A DNA stretch of 64,000 bases from Natronosalvus amylolyticus (GTDB lineage: Archaea; Halobacteriota; Halobacteria; Halobacteriales; Natrialbaceae). Below the pieces are notes generated by a model. The model had not been told where the DNA came from. It searched no databases and saw only the letters and a program-made list of their open reading frames with translations. The DNA lies in assembly GCF_024298845.1 (NCBI RefSeq), contig NZ_CP101156.1, positions 2,976,001-3,040,000 on the forward strand. The letters are read 5' to 3'. Both the position numbers and the translations under genes were made by a program. This document shows, piece after piece, positions 26,124 through 34,748 of this stretch (positions within the stretch are counted from its first letter, which is position 1; the number at the start of each line of letters is the position of its first letter).

Positions 26124-28013
26124 TCACTCGTCACGGTAAGGGATGGACTCGAGGTCGAGTTTCCCATCGGTGATTTCGTGCGCGGCAGCGACGACTTCGC
26201 GATACCGGTCACCGCGCAATTGCTCGTTGGGATCGGCGTCCTCGAGGTCGTAGCCAGTTTTGAGCTGAATTCGCGCCAGTGCGTGCCACGGTGGCTCATC
26301 GCCGGGGTAGGCGTCGATGACGGCCTGTCTGAGTCGAGTGGCAGCAATAGCGGGCGTATCGGTATCCTGGGTGTCACGCTCGCGATCAGCCGGTTTCGAC
26401 GTGTGGCCGGTCGTCTGTGCCGCTCGTACGGCCGATTCGAGCCGGTCTTCGACGGTGTTACTCGAGCTTGCGTCCGGTTCGGCAGGCACGGTTTCGGTTG
26501 AGGCGATCCACTCACCGGGGAACGGGTCGACATCGACCTCGACGTCAGTGTTGAACGCCTCGAGACTGCTGCTGAGTTGCTCCGATTGATGGGTGAGGTC
26601 GCTGGCGCTTTTCGCAACGCGGCTGATCGCGGCGTTTTGATCCTGTGCCGCCGTTGCCACGTTCGCCGCTTCCTCGCTCGTTCGTTCGGCGATAGTGGTC
26701 ACTTCGTCGACGACGGCGACGACCTCCTGCGTGTTTGCGGCCTGCGCTTCCGTCGCAGTCGTAATCTCTCGAATCCCATCGTCCGTCTTCTCGGAGTACA
26801 CCGCAATTTCGTCGAGCGCTTCCACGACATTGTCGACAGTGTCGGCGTTTTCGGCGACCTGTTCACCGGTATCACGAACGACGGACACCGTGGTGTCCGT
26901 CATCCGTTGTATTCGCTCGAGACGCTGCTCGATGGCTTCTGCTGCCTCTTTCGTGTCGACGGCGAGCTCTTTCACTTCGTCAGCGACCACAGAGAACCCT
27001 TCGCCGTCGCTCGTATTCGACCCCGATCGGGAGGCTTCGATGTTGGCGTTGAGCGCGAGCAGGTTCGTTTGATCGGCGACTTCGGTAATGAACTCGATCA
27101 GTTCGTCGATTTCGGCGATTTCGTCCGCCAGTTGCTCGATTTCGCCAACGGCCGTTTCACTGACCGATTCGATCTGTTCGATCCCGTCAATCGCGTTCTT
27201 TGCTGCCACACGACCACGACGGCCGCTTTCTGCAGTTTTTCCGGCGAGTTCGGCGACCTGGTTCGAGGAGGCGGCGATCTCTTCGATCGTCGTCGAGAGG
27301 TCGTCCATTCTGGTACCGACCGTCGCGAGATTCTCGTGTTGGCGGTTTGCACCGTGGCTAATCGTCTCGATCGACCGGCTTACCTGAGTGCTGGTGGATT
27401 CGATTGCGTGGGTCTCTTCGGTCACGGTCTCGGCCGAGGTCGCGACGCCATCGGCGACGGTCTGTAACTCTTCGATCGTTCGCTCGAGGTCGGCCATCGT
27501 TTCGTTGAATTCGGTTCCCAGGGCAGCCAGTGCGTCACTCTCGACGTCGGGGTCCATCCGTCGCGTCAGATCGCCAGTGTTCGTCGCCTCGAGGACGGCC
27601 CTATACTCGGCGAGGGTCGCTTCGATGCTTTCGAGGCGCTCAGTTGCTGACTGTCGATCGGACGCTGATTGTGCGGCTTTCGCCTCGGCTTCGACCCGTT
27701 CGCGCTCGAGCGTTTCGATCGTCCGCGCTAGCTCACCGATGGCGTCTTCCCGATCGGTCGGCAGCGATGCGTTTTGCCCTGTCGTAAACTGCTCGACGTC
27801 CGTCTGTAGTTGCTCGATTGGCCGAACGGTCTGGGCTGTCAGTATCGCTCCGGTCCCGACGACTGCAATACTCGCGATACCCAGCACGAACGCGAAGAGC
27901 GCATCGCCGGAGAGGCCGCCAAGTTGTGCGATGAGTCCCGCCGAAAGAACCAGGACAAGCCCACCGACGACCGCTAGTATGGCCGTCCCGCGTGAGAGGC
28001 CAGGTCCGTTCAT
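26124..28013 (-). CDS. Methyl-accepting chemotaxis transducer lacking an external sensor domain
   Basis: A 629-residue transducer. Two membrane segments (about 11-31 and 37-60) are joined by a tiny loop, so there is no extracellular sensor. HAMP follows (about 60-115), then a long coiled coil and the MCP signalling hairpin (VVADEVKELAVDTKEAAEAI region). The last ~75 residues, after an acidic linker, form an extra domain (TRLRQAVIDAYPGDEPPWHA, YREVVAAAHEITDGKLDLES) that I do not recognise. The stimulus may be intracellular or come from a partner membrane protein. Confidence 0.88.
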   Translation of the reverse strand: MNGPGLSRGTAILAVVGGLVLVLSAGLIAQLGGLSGDALFAFVLGIASIAVVGTGAILTAQTVRPIEQLQTDVEQFTTGQNASLPTDREDAIGELARTIETLERERVEAEAKAAQSASDRQSATERLESIEATLAEYRAVLEATNTGDLTRRMDPDVESDALAALGTEFNETMADLERTIEELQTVADGVATSAETVTEETHAIESTSTQVSRSIETISHGANRQHENLATVGTRMDDLSTTIEEIAASSNQVAELAGKTAESGRRGRVAAKNAIDGIEQIESVSETAVGEIEQLADEIAEIDELIEFITEVADQTNLLALNANIEASRSGSNTSDGEGFSVVADEVKELAVDTKEAAEAIEQRLERIQRMTDTTVSVVRDTGEQVAENADTVDNVVEALDEIAVYSEKTDDGIREITTATEAQAANTQEVVAVVDEVTTIAERTSEEAANVATAAQDQNAAISRVAKSASDLTHQSEQLSSSLEAFNTDVEVDVDPFPGEWIASTETVPAEPDASSSNTVEDRLESAVRAAQTTGHTSKPADRERDTQDTDTPAIAATRLRQAVIDAYPGDEPPWHALARIQLKTGYDLEDADPNEQLRGDRYREVVAAAHEITDGKLDLESIPYRDE

Positions 28014-28208
28014 CGTTGATCCCTCTCCGTCAACTGAGAGGATAACGCAGCCTCTTCACTCGCTTTACTCTCGATCGTGGTGTGGGGAAGGGAGGTTTTG
28101 CGGGACATCGATCGTGTTACCTATACCCTCCATTCTGCTTTCAGTAAATGATTGTTCCGGTGAAGAAAGATCCAGTGGCGTCCATCGTGCGTCTGCTCTC
28201 GAACCCGA

Positions 28209-28712
28209 TCAGGCAGGCAGCGAGATTCGACTGATCGGCAGCCGATACCCCCCGTCGTAAAACGCGAGTTCGCTCACCGTCCAGGTGACCGGGTCGATGT
28301 CGCGTTCGGAAAGCGTTCGTGCCCGCTCGAGGTCACCACCACGGGCGAGGGTGACGTGCGGGACGTACGCATCGCCTTCGAGACCGTCGACCGGTCCGAA
28401 CGTCTCGCTAAGCGTCTGGTGAATCGACTCCAGGCCGGGGCTCTCGACGGCCAGGTAGACGACGGGTGCGGTGCCAAGCGGTGGGTCTTCGAAGTAGTCG
28501 ATCCCGGTGATCTGGGCTTCGACGGCCGGCGCACCCTCGAGTGCGCGATGGGTTCGCTGCTGGAGGTGTGCGTGACCGTGTTCGGCCTCACCGAGTCGTT
28601 TGAGGAGACAGGTGTGGTCCTCTCGAACGGTGTCGAAGGCGACCAGATCTGGGTACAGTTCGCCGGCGAGTGCACGGACCCGGCCGGGAACGGGAACGGT
28701 GACGCTGTACAC
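28209..28712 (-). CDS. 2'-5' RNA ligase/cyclic phosphodiesterase family protein (LigT-like)
   Basis: A 167-residue member of the 2H phosphoesterase superfamily. The two His motifs are visible: DHTCLLKRLG near residue 36 and PHVTLARGG in the C-terminal half. A GTG at 28710-28712 is the likely start, because it gives the family-like N-terminus VYSVTVPVPG; an ATG ten codons upstream is possible. The enzyme group acts on 2',3'-cyclic phosphates or 2'-5' linkages in RNA. It is separate from the transducer gene by about 196 nt. Confidence 0.8.
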   Translation of the reverse strand: MYSVTVPVPGRVRALAGELYPDLVAFDTVREDHTCLLKRLGEAEHGHAHLQQRTHRALEGAPAVEAQITGIDYFEDPPLGTAPVVYLAVESPGLESIHQTLSETFGPVDGLEGDAYVPHVTLARGGDLERARTLSERDIDPVTWTVSELAFYDGGYRLPISRISLPA

Positions 28713-28864
28713 GCCACAGCCTAGGGCGTTGCGGTGTATCACTCTACTGGTCTCTGTGTCCGGCGGGGTGTCTCAACACGCCTGCTGATCACGATGGGAT
28801 GGCGGATCGGCCAACTCGAGTTTGTCGGACAACTGCCACGTCAACGAGTGCCGTGTCGGAAAGA

Positions 28865-28872
28865 CATATTTG
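28865..28872 (+). promoter_or_regulatory. TATA box for the membrane-anchored winged-helix gene
   Basis: CATATTTG is centred 27-28 nt upstream of the ATG at 28896, predicting a leaderless mRNA and supporting that start codon. Confidence 0.55.
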
Positions 28873-28895
28873 TACGGCCATACCAACTGTGAACG

Positions 28896-30269
28896 ATGGA
28901 TGCGAGGGAGCACCGAGCGCTCCTCTGTGCGCTCGTCGTGCTCGGGTGCTGCATTACAGGATTTCCATCGCTTGTGACGGCCGACGGAAGTACCACTGGT
29001 GCCGGTACGACCCCATTCGAGCCGACCGAACAAGCGGTGGAATCGGTCACCGTGAGCGGGCCGTCCGTCATTGTGCTCAACGAGACCGATGACGGCCTCG
29101 AGGACGGAAACGAGACGACGACTGACAACGAAAGTACGGAGAACGAGACGGACTCGAGTGACAACGATACCGTTACTGATGGGAACGTCAGTACTGACGA
29201 GGAGTCGACGGCGAACGAGAGCCAGCGCATCGGGCCGACGCCAAAAGGGTACGACGAACTCGTCGTCAGCGTCGACGTTCGAGAGAACGGTTCGGCTACC
29301 TGGAGTCTCGAGTATCGCTATCGGCTTGACGAGGACAACAACGCGAGCGACCGCTGGGAAGATGCCCGCGAGGAGATCGAATCGGACCCTGACGGCTATC
29401 TCGAGATTTTCGAATCGAACTGGTCGGATCGTGTCGATGCGGCGGCCGAGTCCACGGGCCGTGAGATGGGTGCGAGCGACTTCCGTCTCGAGATCGACGA
29501 GGAGTCGACACCACAGGAAACGGGCTACATCCGGTTTAGTTTCCAGTGGGAGGAGTTTGCGAGAGTCGAACTCAACCGGATCGAAGTCGGTGATTCGTTC
29601 GGTGCGTTCGCTCTGGACGACCGGATGCAACTGATCGTCACCTGGCCGGAGGCCTACGAGCATCGGACGATCGAACCGGAACCCGACGATAGCCGAGACC
29701 GGGCGGCCATCTGGAACGGCGAGGCAACGGACTTTCTCGAGGGGGAGCCGTTCATCGAACTGATGGAGCGAACTGCAGGGGAGGCCGAGAGCGAATCGGA
29801 ACCAGACTCACTCGTCCCTGTTTCGTGGCTGGTGGGCTTGCTCTTGCTCGTGATGGTGCTTGCTGGTACACTCGGCTGGTGGGTGTTCCGCCCGGAGACA
29901 GAACGGGCGCATCAGACGGATGCGAGTGCGTCGACACCGCCTGTCACCGGTCCTCAGCGACCACCCGAAGAGCTGTTGAGCAACGAAGAGCGGGTGTTGA
30001 AACTGCTCGCCGAAGAGGGCGGCCGGATGAAACAACAGGAAGTTGTTTCGACGCTCGAGTGGACCGAGGCGAAGACCAGTCAGGTCGTCGGTAGGCTACG
30101 CGAGGACGGATCGATCGACGCGTTTCGAATCGGTCGCGAGAACGTGCTGACGCTGACGGAAACGGGTGAGGCAGCGGTGCCGGGCAGCGAATCCGGTCCG
30201 ACGGATGCGACTCCCTACGAATCAACGCCCTCGAGCGAACGTGGCTCTGACACTGATGAAGGGAACTAG
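28896..30269 (+). CDS. Membrane-anchored protein with exported domain and cytoplasmic winged helix
   Basis: 457 residues. A hydrophobic signal/anchor (about 8-28) leads to an exported Thr/Asn/Glu-rich linker with many N-x-T/S sites, then a beta-rich domain (about 120-290; ELVVSVDVRENGSATWSLEY, IRFSFQWEEFARVEL). One membrane segment (about 305-331) follows. The cytoplasmic part holds a MarR-like winged helix (about 365-430; RVLKLLAEEGGRMKQQEVV, VGRLREDGSID). The layout suggests sensing outside and DNA binding inside by one chain. Similar haloarchaeal proteins exist without known function. Confidence 0.8.
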   Translation: MDAREHRALLCALVVLGCCITGFPSLVTADGSTTGAGTTPFEPTEQAVESVTVSGPSVIVLNETDDGLEDGNETTTDNESTENETDSSDNDTVTDGNVSTDEESTANESQRIGPTPKGYDELVVSVDVRENGSATWSLEYRYRLDEDNNASDRWEDAREEIESDPDGYLEIFESNWSDRVDAAAESTGREMGASDFRLEIDEESTPQETGYIRFSFQWEEFARVELNRIEVGDSFGAFALDDRMQLIVTWPEAYEHRTIEPEPDDSRDRAAIWNGEATDFLEGEPFIELMERTAGEAESESEPDSLVPVSWLVGLLLLVMVLAGTLGWWVFRPETERAHQTDASASTPPVTGPQRPPEELLSNEERVLKLLAEEGGRMKQQEVVSTLEWTEAKTSQVVGRLREDGSIDAFRIGRENVLTLTETGEAAVPGSESGPTDATPYESTPSSERGSDTDEGN

Positions 30270-30493
30270 TCCCCCCGAACTGTTGTCACTGTGAATCAGC
30301 CAAGCGCAAACCGAGATGGTCGTTGACCACAACACCGAACGCTATCGGGAGATCAAATCGCGACACCTGTTCCCCGGTGGCCGAGGTAATTCAGATGTGA
30401 TGTCACGGTTTTGCCCCGCCACACTCGAGTGACCGTTTCCCCTCCTCGAACCTGTTTGTGAATCTGAAAATGTAACATTTGCCCATCCAGCAG

Positions 30494-30503
30494 CCTTTAA
30501 TAG
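30494..30503 (+). promoter_or_regulatory. TATA box of the Arg-rich mini-ORF transcript
   Basis: CCTTTAATAG is centred about 29 nt upstream of the ATG at 30528. This is the distance expected for a leaderless or near-leaderless transcript, and it makes expression of the mini-ORF plausible. Confidence 0.5.
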
Positions 30504-30527
30504 TCGCAAAACGTTACGATTGTGTAG

Positions 30528-30614
30528 ATGACCCGTTTCGCTGCCTCCGCGCTCGCTCTCGCTGGACGCAGCGACGCCTCCGTTCGACCGCGGCGACCAC
30601 GGCCGGGCCGCTAG
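30528..30614 (+). CDS. 28-codon Arg-rich leader peptide candidate upstream of argG
   Basis: ATG to TAG encodes 28 residues with seven arginines, five of them within the last nine codons (RPRRPRPGR). It has its own TATA box at the correct distance and ends 147 nt before argG. Two mutually exclusive GC hairpins overlap its last codons and stop. A T-run follows at about 30671-30676, before the argG promoter. This is the layout of a leader peptide sensing charged tRNA(Arg), but no such system is established for haloarchaeal arginine genes. It could also be an unrelated small protein or chance. Confidence 0.4.
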   Translation: MTRFAASALALAGRSDASVRPRRPRPGR

Positions 30615-30618
30615 GCCC
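30590..30618 (+). other. Alternative hairpins over the mini-ORF stop codon
   Basis: GCGGC (30590-30594) can pair with GCCGC (30607-30611). GGGCC (30605-30609) can pair with GGCCC (30614-30618) around a GCTA loop. The two stems share bases and cannot coexist. The TAG stop at 30612-30614 sits in the second hairpin. GC-rich DNA makes such pairs often, so function is only suggested. Confidence 0.4.
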
Positions 30619-30704
30619 ACTCTTACTTCATCCCCTGACCCCAGTATATTGCAACTTTGCAGGAAACCCTGTTTTTCCCGGTTAGCGTCCGCCACGCACC
30701 TAAA

Positions 30705-30732
30705 TTACAAAAACTAAACCAATGAATTTAAG
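30705..30732 (+). promoter_or_regulatory. argG promoter: TTACAAAAACT box plus TATA (TTTAAG)
   Basis: TTACAAAAACT (30705-30715) precedes TTTAAG (30727-30732), which lies 30-35 nt before the argG ATG. Nearly the same pair in the same order and spacing occurs upstream of argW (33647-33672). The upstream box would overlap the factor-B recognition region, a usual place for archaeal operators. Confidence 0.55.
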
Positions 30733-30761
30733 TCCGTACTCCCGCTTTCCTCGAGTACCAC

Positions 30762-31994
30762 ATGACACGCGTTGCACTTGCGTTCTCGGGCGGACTGGAC
30801 ACGACGATTTGTGTGCCGCTGCTCGAGGAAGAGTACGGATACGACGACGTCATCGGCGTCACCGTCGACGTTGGCCAGCCGGCCAGCGAGTTCGACGAAG
30901 CCGAAGAAACAGCTGAAGCCCTCGGTCTCGAACACTACGTCGTCGACGCGCGAGCGGAATTCGCTCAACTCTGTCTCGACGGCGTTCGCGCGAACGCGAC
31001 CTATCAGGGGTATCCGCTCGGGACGGCGCTCGCACGTCCGATCATCGCCTCGAAGATTCTCGAGGTTGCACAGGAACACGACTGTACGGGCGTCGCACAC
31101 GGTTGTACCGGCAAAGGAAACGACCAGTTGCGTTTCGAGGCAATCTGGCGTGATTCGGATCTCGAGGTCATCGCGCCGATCCGTGAACTCGGGCTCACCC
31201 GCGACTGGGAAAAGGAGTACGCTGCAGAGAAGAACCTGCCCGTCCAGGGCGGGAACGAAGGTGACTGGTCCATCGACACGAACATCTGGTCGCGCGCGGT
31301 GGAAGGGAACGAACTAGAGGACCCGGCCTACGTCCCCGGCGAGGAGATTTACGAGTGGACGTCGGCACCAACCGGCGATAGCGAGACGATCGAAATCGAG
31401 TTCGAAAACGGCTACCCGGTCGCCCTCGATGGCGAGGAACTCGACCCCGTGACGCTCATCGAGACGCTCAACGAGCAAGCCGGAGCCTACGGCGTCGGGC
31501 GCTCCGACGTGATGGAAGACCGCATGCTCGGACTCAAAGTTCGTGAGAACTACGAGCACCCCGCCGCGACGACGCTGCTCAACGCTCACGAAGCGCTCGA
31601 GGCGCTCGTTCTAACGCAGGAAGAACGTTCGTTCAAGGCCCAGGTCGACCAGCAGTGGTCACAGAAAGCCTACGAGGGGCTCATCGACGCGCCGCTCGTG
31701 GACGCTCTCGAGGGCTTCATCGCCGAAACGCAAAAACGCGTGACGGGAACCGTCACGATCCGCTTCGAGGGTGGGCAGGCACGCGCGGTCGGGCGTGACA
31801 GCGCCTACGCGGCCTACTCCGCTGCGGCAGCCTCTTTCGACACCGAATCCGTCGGCGATATCGCCCAGGAGGACGCAACGGGCGTCGCGAAGTATCACGG
31901 CTTCCAGCGTCGCCTGGCGAAAAAGGCGGCCAAAGCGGCCGAGGAAGACCAGCAGGTCGAACTCGCCACTGACGGCGGGGCAAGCGAGGAATAA
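30762..31994 (+). CDS. argG: Argininosuccinate synthase
   Basis: A 410-residue ATP-dependent ligase joining citrulline and aspartate. The N-type ATP-pyrophosphatase P-loop is ALAFSGGLDTTI at the N-terminus. HGCTGKGNDQLRFE and the substrate segment WSIDTNIWSRA are family signatures. It leads the arginine cluster and is followed by argH after 2 nt. A short acidic/Gly tail ends the protein. Confidence 0.97.
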   Translation: MTRVALAFSGGLDTTICVPLLEEEYGYDDVIGVTVDVGQPASEFDEAEETAEALGLEHYVVDARAEFAQLCLDGVRANATYQGYPLGTALARPIIASKILEVAQEHDCTGVAHGCTGKGNDQLRFEAIWRDSDLEVIAPIRELGLTRDWEKEYAAEKNLPVQGGNEGDWSIDTNIWSRAVEGNELEDPAYVPGEEIYEWTSAPTGDSETIEIEFENGYPVALDGEELDPVTLIETLNEQAGAYGVGRSDVMEDRMLGLKVRENYEHPAATTLLNAHEALEALVLTQEERSFKAQVDQQWSQKAYEGLIDAPLVDALEGFIAETQKRVTGTVTIRFEGGQARAVGRDSAYAAYSAAAASFDTESVGDIAQEDATGVAKYHGFQRRLAKKAAKAAEEDQQVELATDGGASEE

Positions 31995-31996
31995 CC

Positions 31997-33499
31997 ATGT
32001 CCGAGGAATCCAGCGACAGTGTCGTCCGCCGCGACCGCTTCAGCGGCGGCCCCGCTCGAGGGTTCCTCTCCTCGCTCGCGGCCGACGAACGGATTTTCGA
32101 GGCCGACCTCGCGGTCGACCGCGCACACGTCGTGATGCTCGCCGAGTGTGACGTCATCGACGACGAGACGGCAGGCGACATCCTGAGCGCGCTCGACGCC
32201 ATCGAAGTCGAGGGCCACGGGAACCTGCCCGATGGCGAAGACGTCCACGAGGCTATCGAAACGGCCGTCATCGAGACGGTTGGGCCCGACGGCGGAAGGA
32301 TGCACACTGCTCGCTCTCGCAACGACGAGGTGGCGACGTGTATCCGCTATCGCCTTCGCGAAGACGTCCTCGCGACCCTCGAGGCAACGCTCACGCTTCG
32401 AGAAACGTTGGCTGACGTAGCCGCCGAACACACCGAGACGACGATGCCCGGGTACACCCACCTGCAGCCGGCCCAGCCGGTGACGGTCGGTCACTGGGCG
32501 CTCTCGTACGAACAGGCGGTTCGCCGCGACACCGAACGCCTGCTCGAAGCGTACGATCGGATTAACGTCTCGCCGCTCGGTGCGGCGGCGTTCGGCGGGA
32601 CGACCTTCGACATCAACCGCGAACGTACGGCGGCGTTGCTCGGGTTCGACGGCGGTGTCGCGAGTCGGACGAGTGACACCTCGTCGGGGCTTCGCTCCGA
32701 TGGTGTCCTCGAGAACTCGATGGACGCCGCCTCGAGCCGTGATTTCCTGCTCGAGACCGTGCAGGCGCTGTCGACGCTCGCGACGACGCTTTCCGGGCTG
32801 GCTGAGGATGTGATACTCTTCGCGAACCGCGGCTTCGTCGTCCTCTCGGACGACTATTCGTCGACGTCGTCGATCATGCCTCAGAAGAAAAATCCGGACA
32901 CGCTCGAACTCGTCCGCGCGGTCGCGGGCGATGCGGCCGGCGGAGTCCAGGGGCTGACGACGACGCTCAAGGGACTGCCACGGGCGTACAACCGCGACTT
33001 ACAGCGTGCGACGCCACACGCGTGGTCGACCGTCGACGCCGTCCTCGAGGCGACGAACGTTGCGGCGGGTGCAGTCGGGACGGCCGACTGGAACGAGGCG
33101 GCGCTGGCCGCGGAAGCCGGCGCTGGCTTTTCGACGGCGACGGGCGTTGCCGACCTGCTCGCAGCGAACGGCGTCCCGTTCCGTACCGCACACGAACTCG
33201 TCGCGCTCGCGGCTGAACGCGGCGGGGACGCCGCAGCAATCGAGGCGGCCGCCGGCGAGGTGCTCGCAGAACCGCTCGACGCGTACGTCGACGGCGAGAC
33301 GCTCGAGACGGCACTCGATCCCGACCACAGCGTCGCGAGTCGTGATTCCGTTGGCGGGCCCGCCCCCGAGGCGGTTCACGCCCAGATCGAGTCGGCCGCG
33401 GCCGCCCTCGAGGCGGATACCGACGCCGTCGACGAACGGGTATCGGGCCTCGAGGCCGCTCACGACGCGCTCCGTACGGCGGTGATGGCGTATGTGTGA
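31997..33499 (+). CDS. argH: Argininosuccinate lyase
   Basis: A 500-residue member of the fumarase/aspartase superfamily, releasing arginine and fumarate. The signature GSSIMPQKKNP appears here as STSSIMPQKKNPD (about 290). The conserved TARSRNDEV (HTARSRNDE) and PGYTHLQPAQP segments are present. Two nucleotides separate it from argG, implying cotranscription. The protein is slightly long because of Ala/Glu-rich C-terminal helices. Confidence 0.97.
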   Translation: MSEESSDSVVRRDRFSGGPARGFLSSLAADERIFEADLAVDRAHVVMLAECDVIDDETAGDILSALDAIEVEGHGNLPDGEDVHEAIETAVIETVGPDGGRMHTARSRNDEVATCIRYRLREDVLATLEATLTLRETLADVAAEHTETTMPGYTHLQPAQPVTVGHWALSYEQAVRRDTERLLEAYDRINVSPLGAAAFGGTTFDINRERTAALLGFDGGVASRTSDTSSGLRSDGVLENSMDAASSRDFLLETVQALSTLATTLSGLAEDVILFANRGFVVLSDDYSSTSSIMPQKKNPDTLELVRAVAGDAAGGVQGLTTTLKGLPRAYNRDLQRATPHAWSTVDAVLEATNVAAGAVGTADWNEAALAAEAGAGFSTATGVADLLAANGVPFRTAHELVALAAERGGDAAAIEAAAGEVLAEPLDAYVDGETLETALDPDHSVASRDSVGGPAPEAVHAQIESAAAALEADTDAVDERVSGLEAAHDALRTAVMAYV

Positions 33500-33646
33500 A
33501 CCGCGTCGGAAACCGCCGCGGATGCGGCCGCGACGACGGCCGCCGTCCCCCGCCGGGGACAAACTACCTATTCGATGATACTCGAAAACGAAAACGCGGC
33601 CTGAAGCATTTTAACTCCGTTAGAGGCAACCATAGGATACTTAATT

Positions 33647-33672
33647 TTACAAACACTTTCGAAGGGTTTAAG
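33647..33672 (+). promoter_or_regulatory. argW promoter: TTACAAACACT box plus TATA (TTTAAG)
   Basis: TTACAAACACT (33647-33657) precedes TTTAAG (33667-33672), 28-33 nt before the argW ATG. The pair mirrors the argG promoter. The argW-F operon therefore has its own start point in addition to any read-through from argGH. Confidence 0.55.
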
Positions 33673-33699
33673 GGCTATCGCCGCCGATGATGGAGTACA

Positions 33700-33864
33700 A
33701 TGACCCAATGCGTTGAGTGCGGGGCGGACCTGACCCTGCACGCCGATCTGGAAGTGGGAGAGATCGTGGACTGTACGACCTGTGGAGCCGAGCTGGAAGT
33801 AATCGATGTCGAGCCGCCAGTCCTCGAGAAAGCCCCCGAGCTTGAAGAGGACTGGGGTGAGTGA
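33700..33864 (+). CDS. argW: Amino-group carrier protein ArgW/LysW
   Basis: A 54-residue acidic carrier protein. The zinc-binding pairs CVEC and CTTC and the C-terminal EDWGE are diagnostic. The gamma-carboxyl/amino group of the terminal Glu is where glutamate is attached, so that the following enzymes work on a protein-bound intermediate. Its stop overlaps the GTG start of argX (GTGA). In haloarchaea, which make lysine by another route, this set is expected to serve arginine. Confidence 0.95.
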   Translation: MTQCVECGADLTLHADLEVGEIVDCTTCGAELEVIDVEPPVLEKAPELEEDWGE

Positions 33865-34748
33865 CCTTGAAAGTAGGAATCCTCTACTCGCGAATCCGCC
33901 GGGACGAGAAGCTCCTGTTGAACGAACTTCGCGAGCGCGGCCACGAGGTCGAAAAGATCGACGTCCGCAAGCAGGCGTTCGATATCCAGGAAGCTGGCGA
34001 GGCGTTCGACGACCTCGATCTGGTCATCGACCGCTGTCTCGCCACGAGTCGTAGCCTGTACGCGACGCGCTTCTGTGAAGCCTACGACATCCCCGTCGTC
34101 AACAGCAACGAAACGGCGGAGGTGTGTGCGGACAAAGTCAAAAACAGCCTCGCACTCGAGGCTGCTGGCGTTCCCACACCTGCGACGAAGGTTGCGTTTA
34201 CCAAAGAGAGCGCCCTCGAGGCTATCGAATCGTTCGGCTACCCCTGCGTGTTGAAACCCGTCGTGGGTTCGTGGGGGCGACTGATGGCCAAAATCGACTC
34301 GAAAAGCGCTGCCGAGGCTATTCTCGAACACAAGGCCACGCTCGGTCACTACGAGCACAAGGTGTTCTACGTCCAGGAGTTCGTCGACAAACCTGGCCGC
34401 GACATGCGCGTGCTGGCTGTCGACGGCGAGCCCATCGCGGCGATGGCGCGCTCTTCGGAGCACTGGCTGACCAACGCGGCGAAAGGTGCGGAGACCGAAC
34501 CGTTCGAACTGGACGACGAGGCGCTCGACCTTGTCGAGAAAGCGAGCGACGCCGTCGGCGGCGGCCTGCTCGGCGTCGACCTCATGGAGACCGGTGATTC
34601 CTATACGGTCCACGAGGTCAACCACACCGTCGAGTTCAAGGCGCTCAACGACGCGGTCGACATCGACGTTCCCGGTGCCGTCGTCGACTGGCTCGAGGAG
34701 AAAGCGGCCGCGGAAGCCGACACCCCGTCGATGGAGGTGCGTGCCTGA
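33861..34748 (+). CDS. argX: Glutamate-ArgW ligase (LysX-type ATP-grasp)
   Basis: A 295-residue ATP-grasp ligase that joins glutamate to the C-terminal Glu of ArgW. KVGILYSRIRRDEKLLL at the start, PCVLKPVVGSWGRL and the metal site segment EVNHTVEFK are recognisable. GTG at 33861 is used since it overlaps the argW stop and gives the full N-terminal strand. It is followed by argC with a 1-nt overlap. Confidence 0.94.
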   Translation: MTLKVGILYSRIRRDEKLLLNELRERGHEVEKIDVRKQAFDIQEAGEAFDDLDLVIDRCLATSRSLYATRFCEAYDIPVVNSNETAEVCADKVKNSLALEAAGVPTPATKVAFTKESALEAIESFGYPCVLKPVVGSWGRLMAKIDSKSAAEAILEHKATLGHYEHKVFYVQEFVDKPGRDMRVLAVDGEPIAAMARSSEHWLTNAAKGAETEPFELDDEALDLVEKASDAVGGGLLGVDLMETGDSYTVHEVNHTVEFKALNDAVDIDVPGAVVDWLEEKAAAEADTPSMEVRA

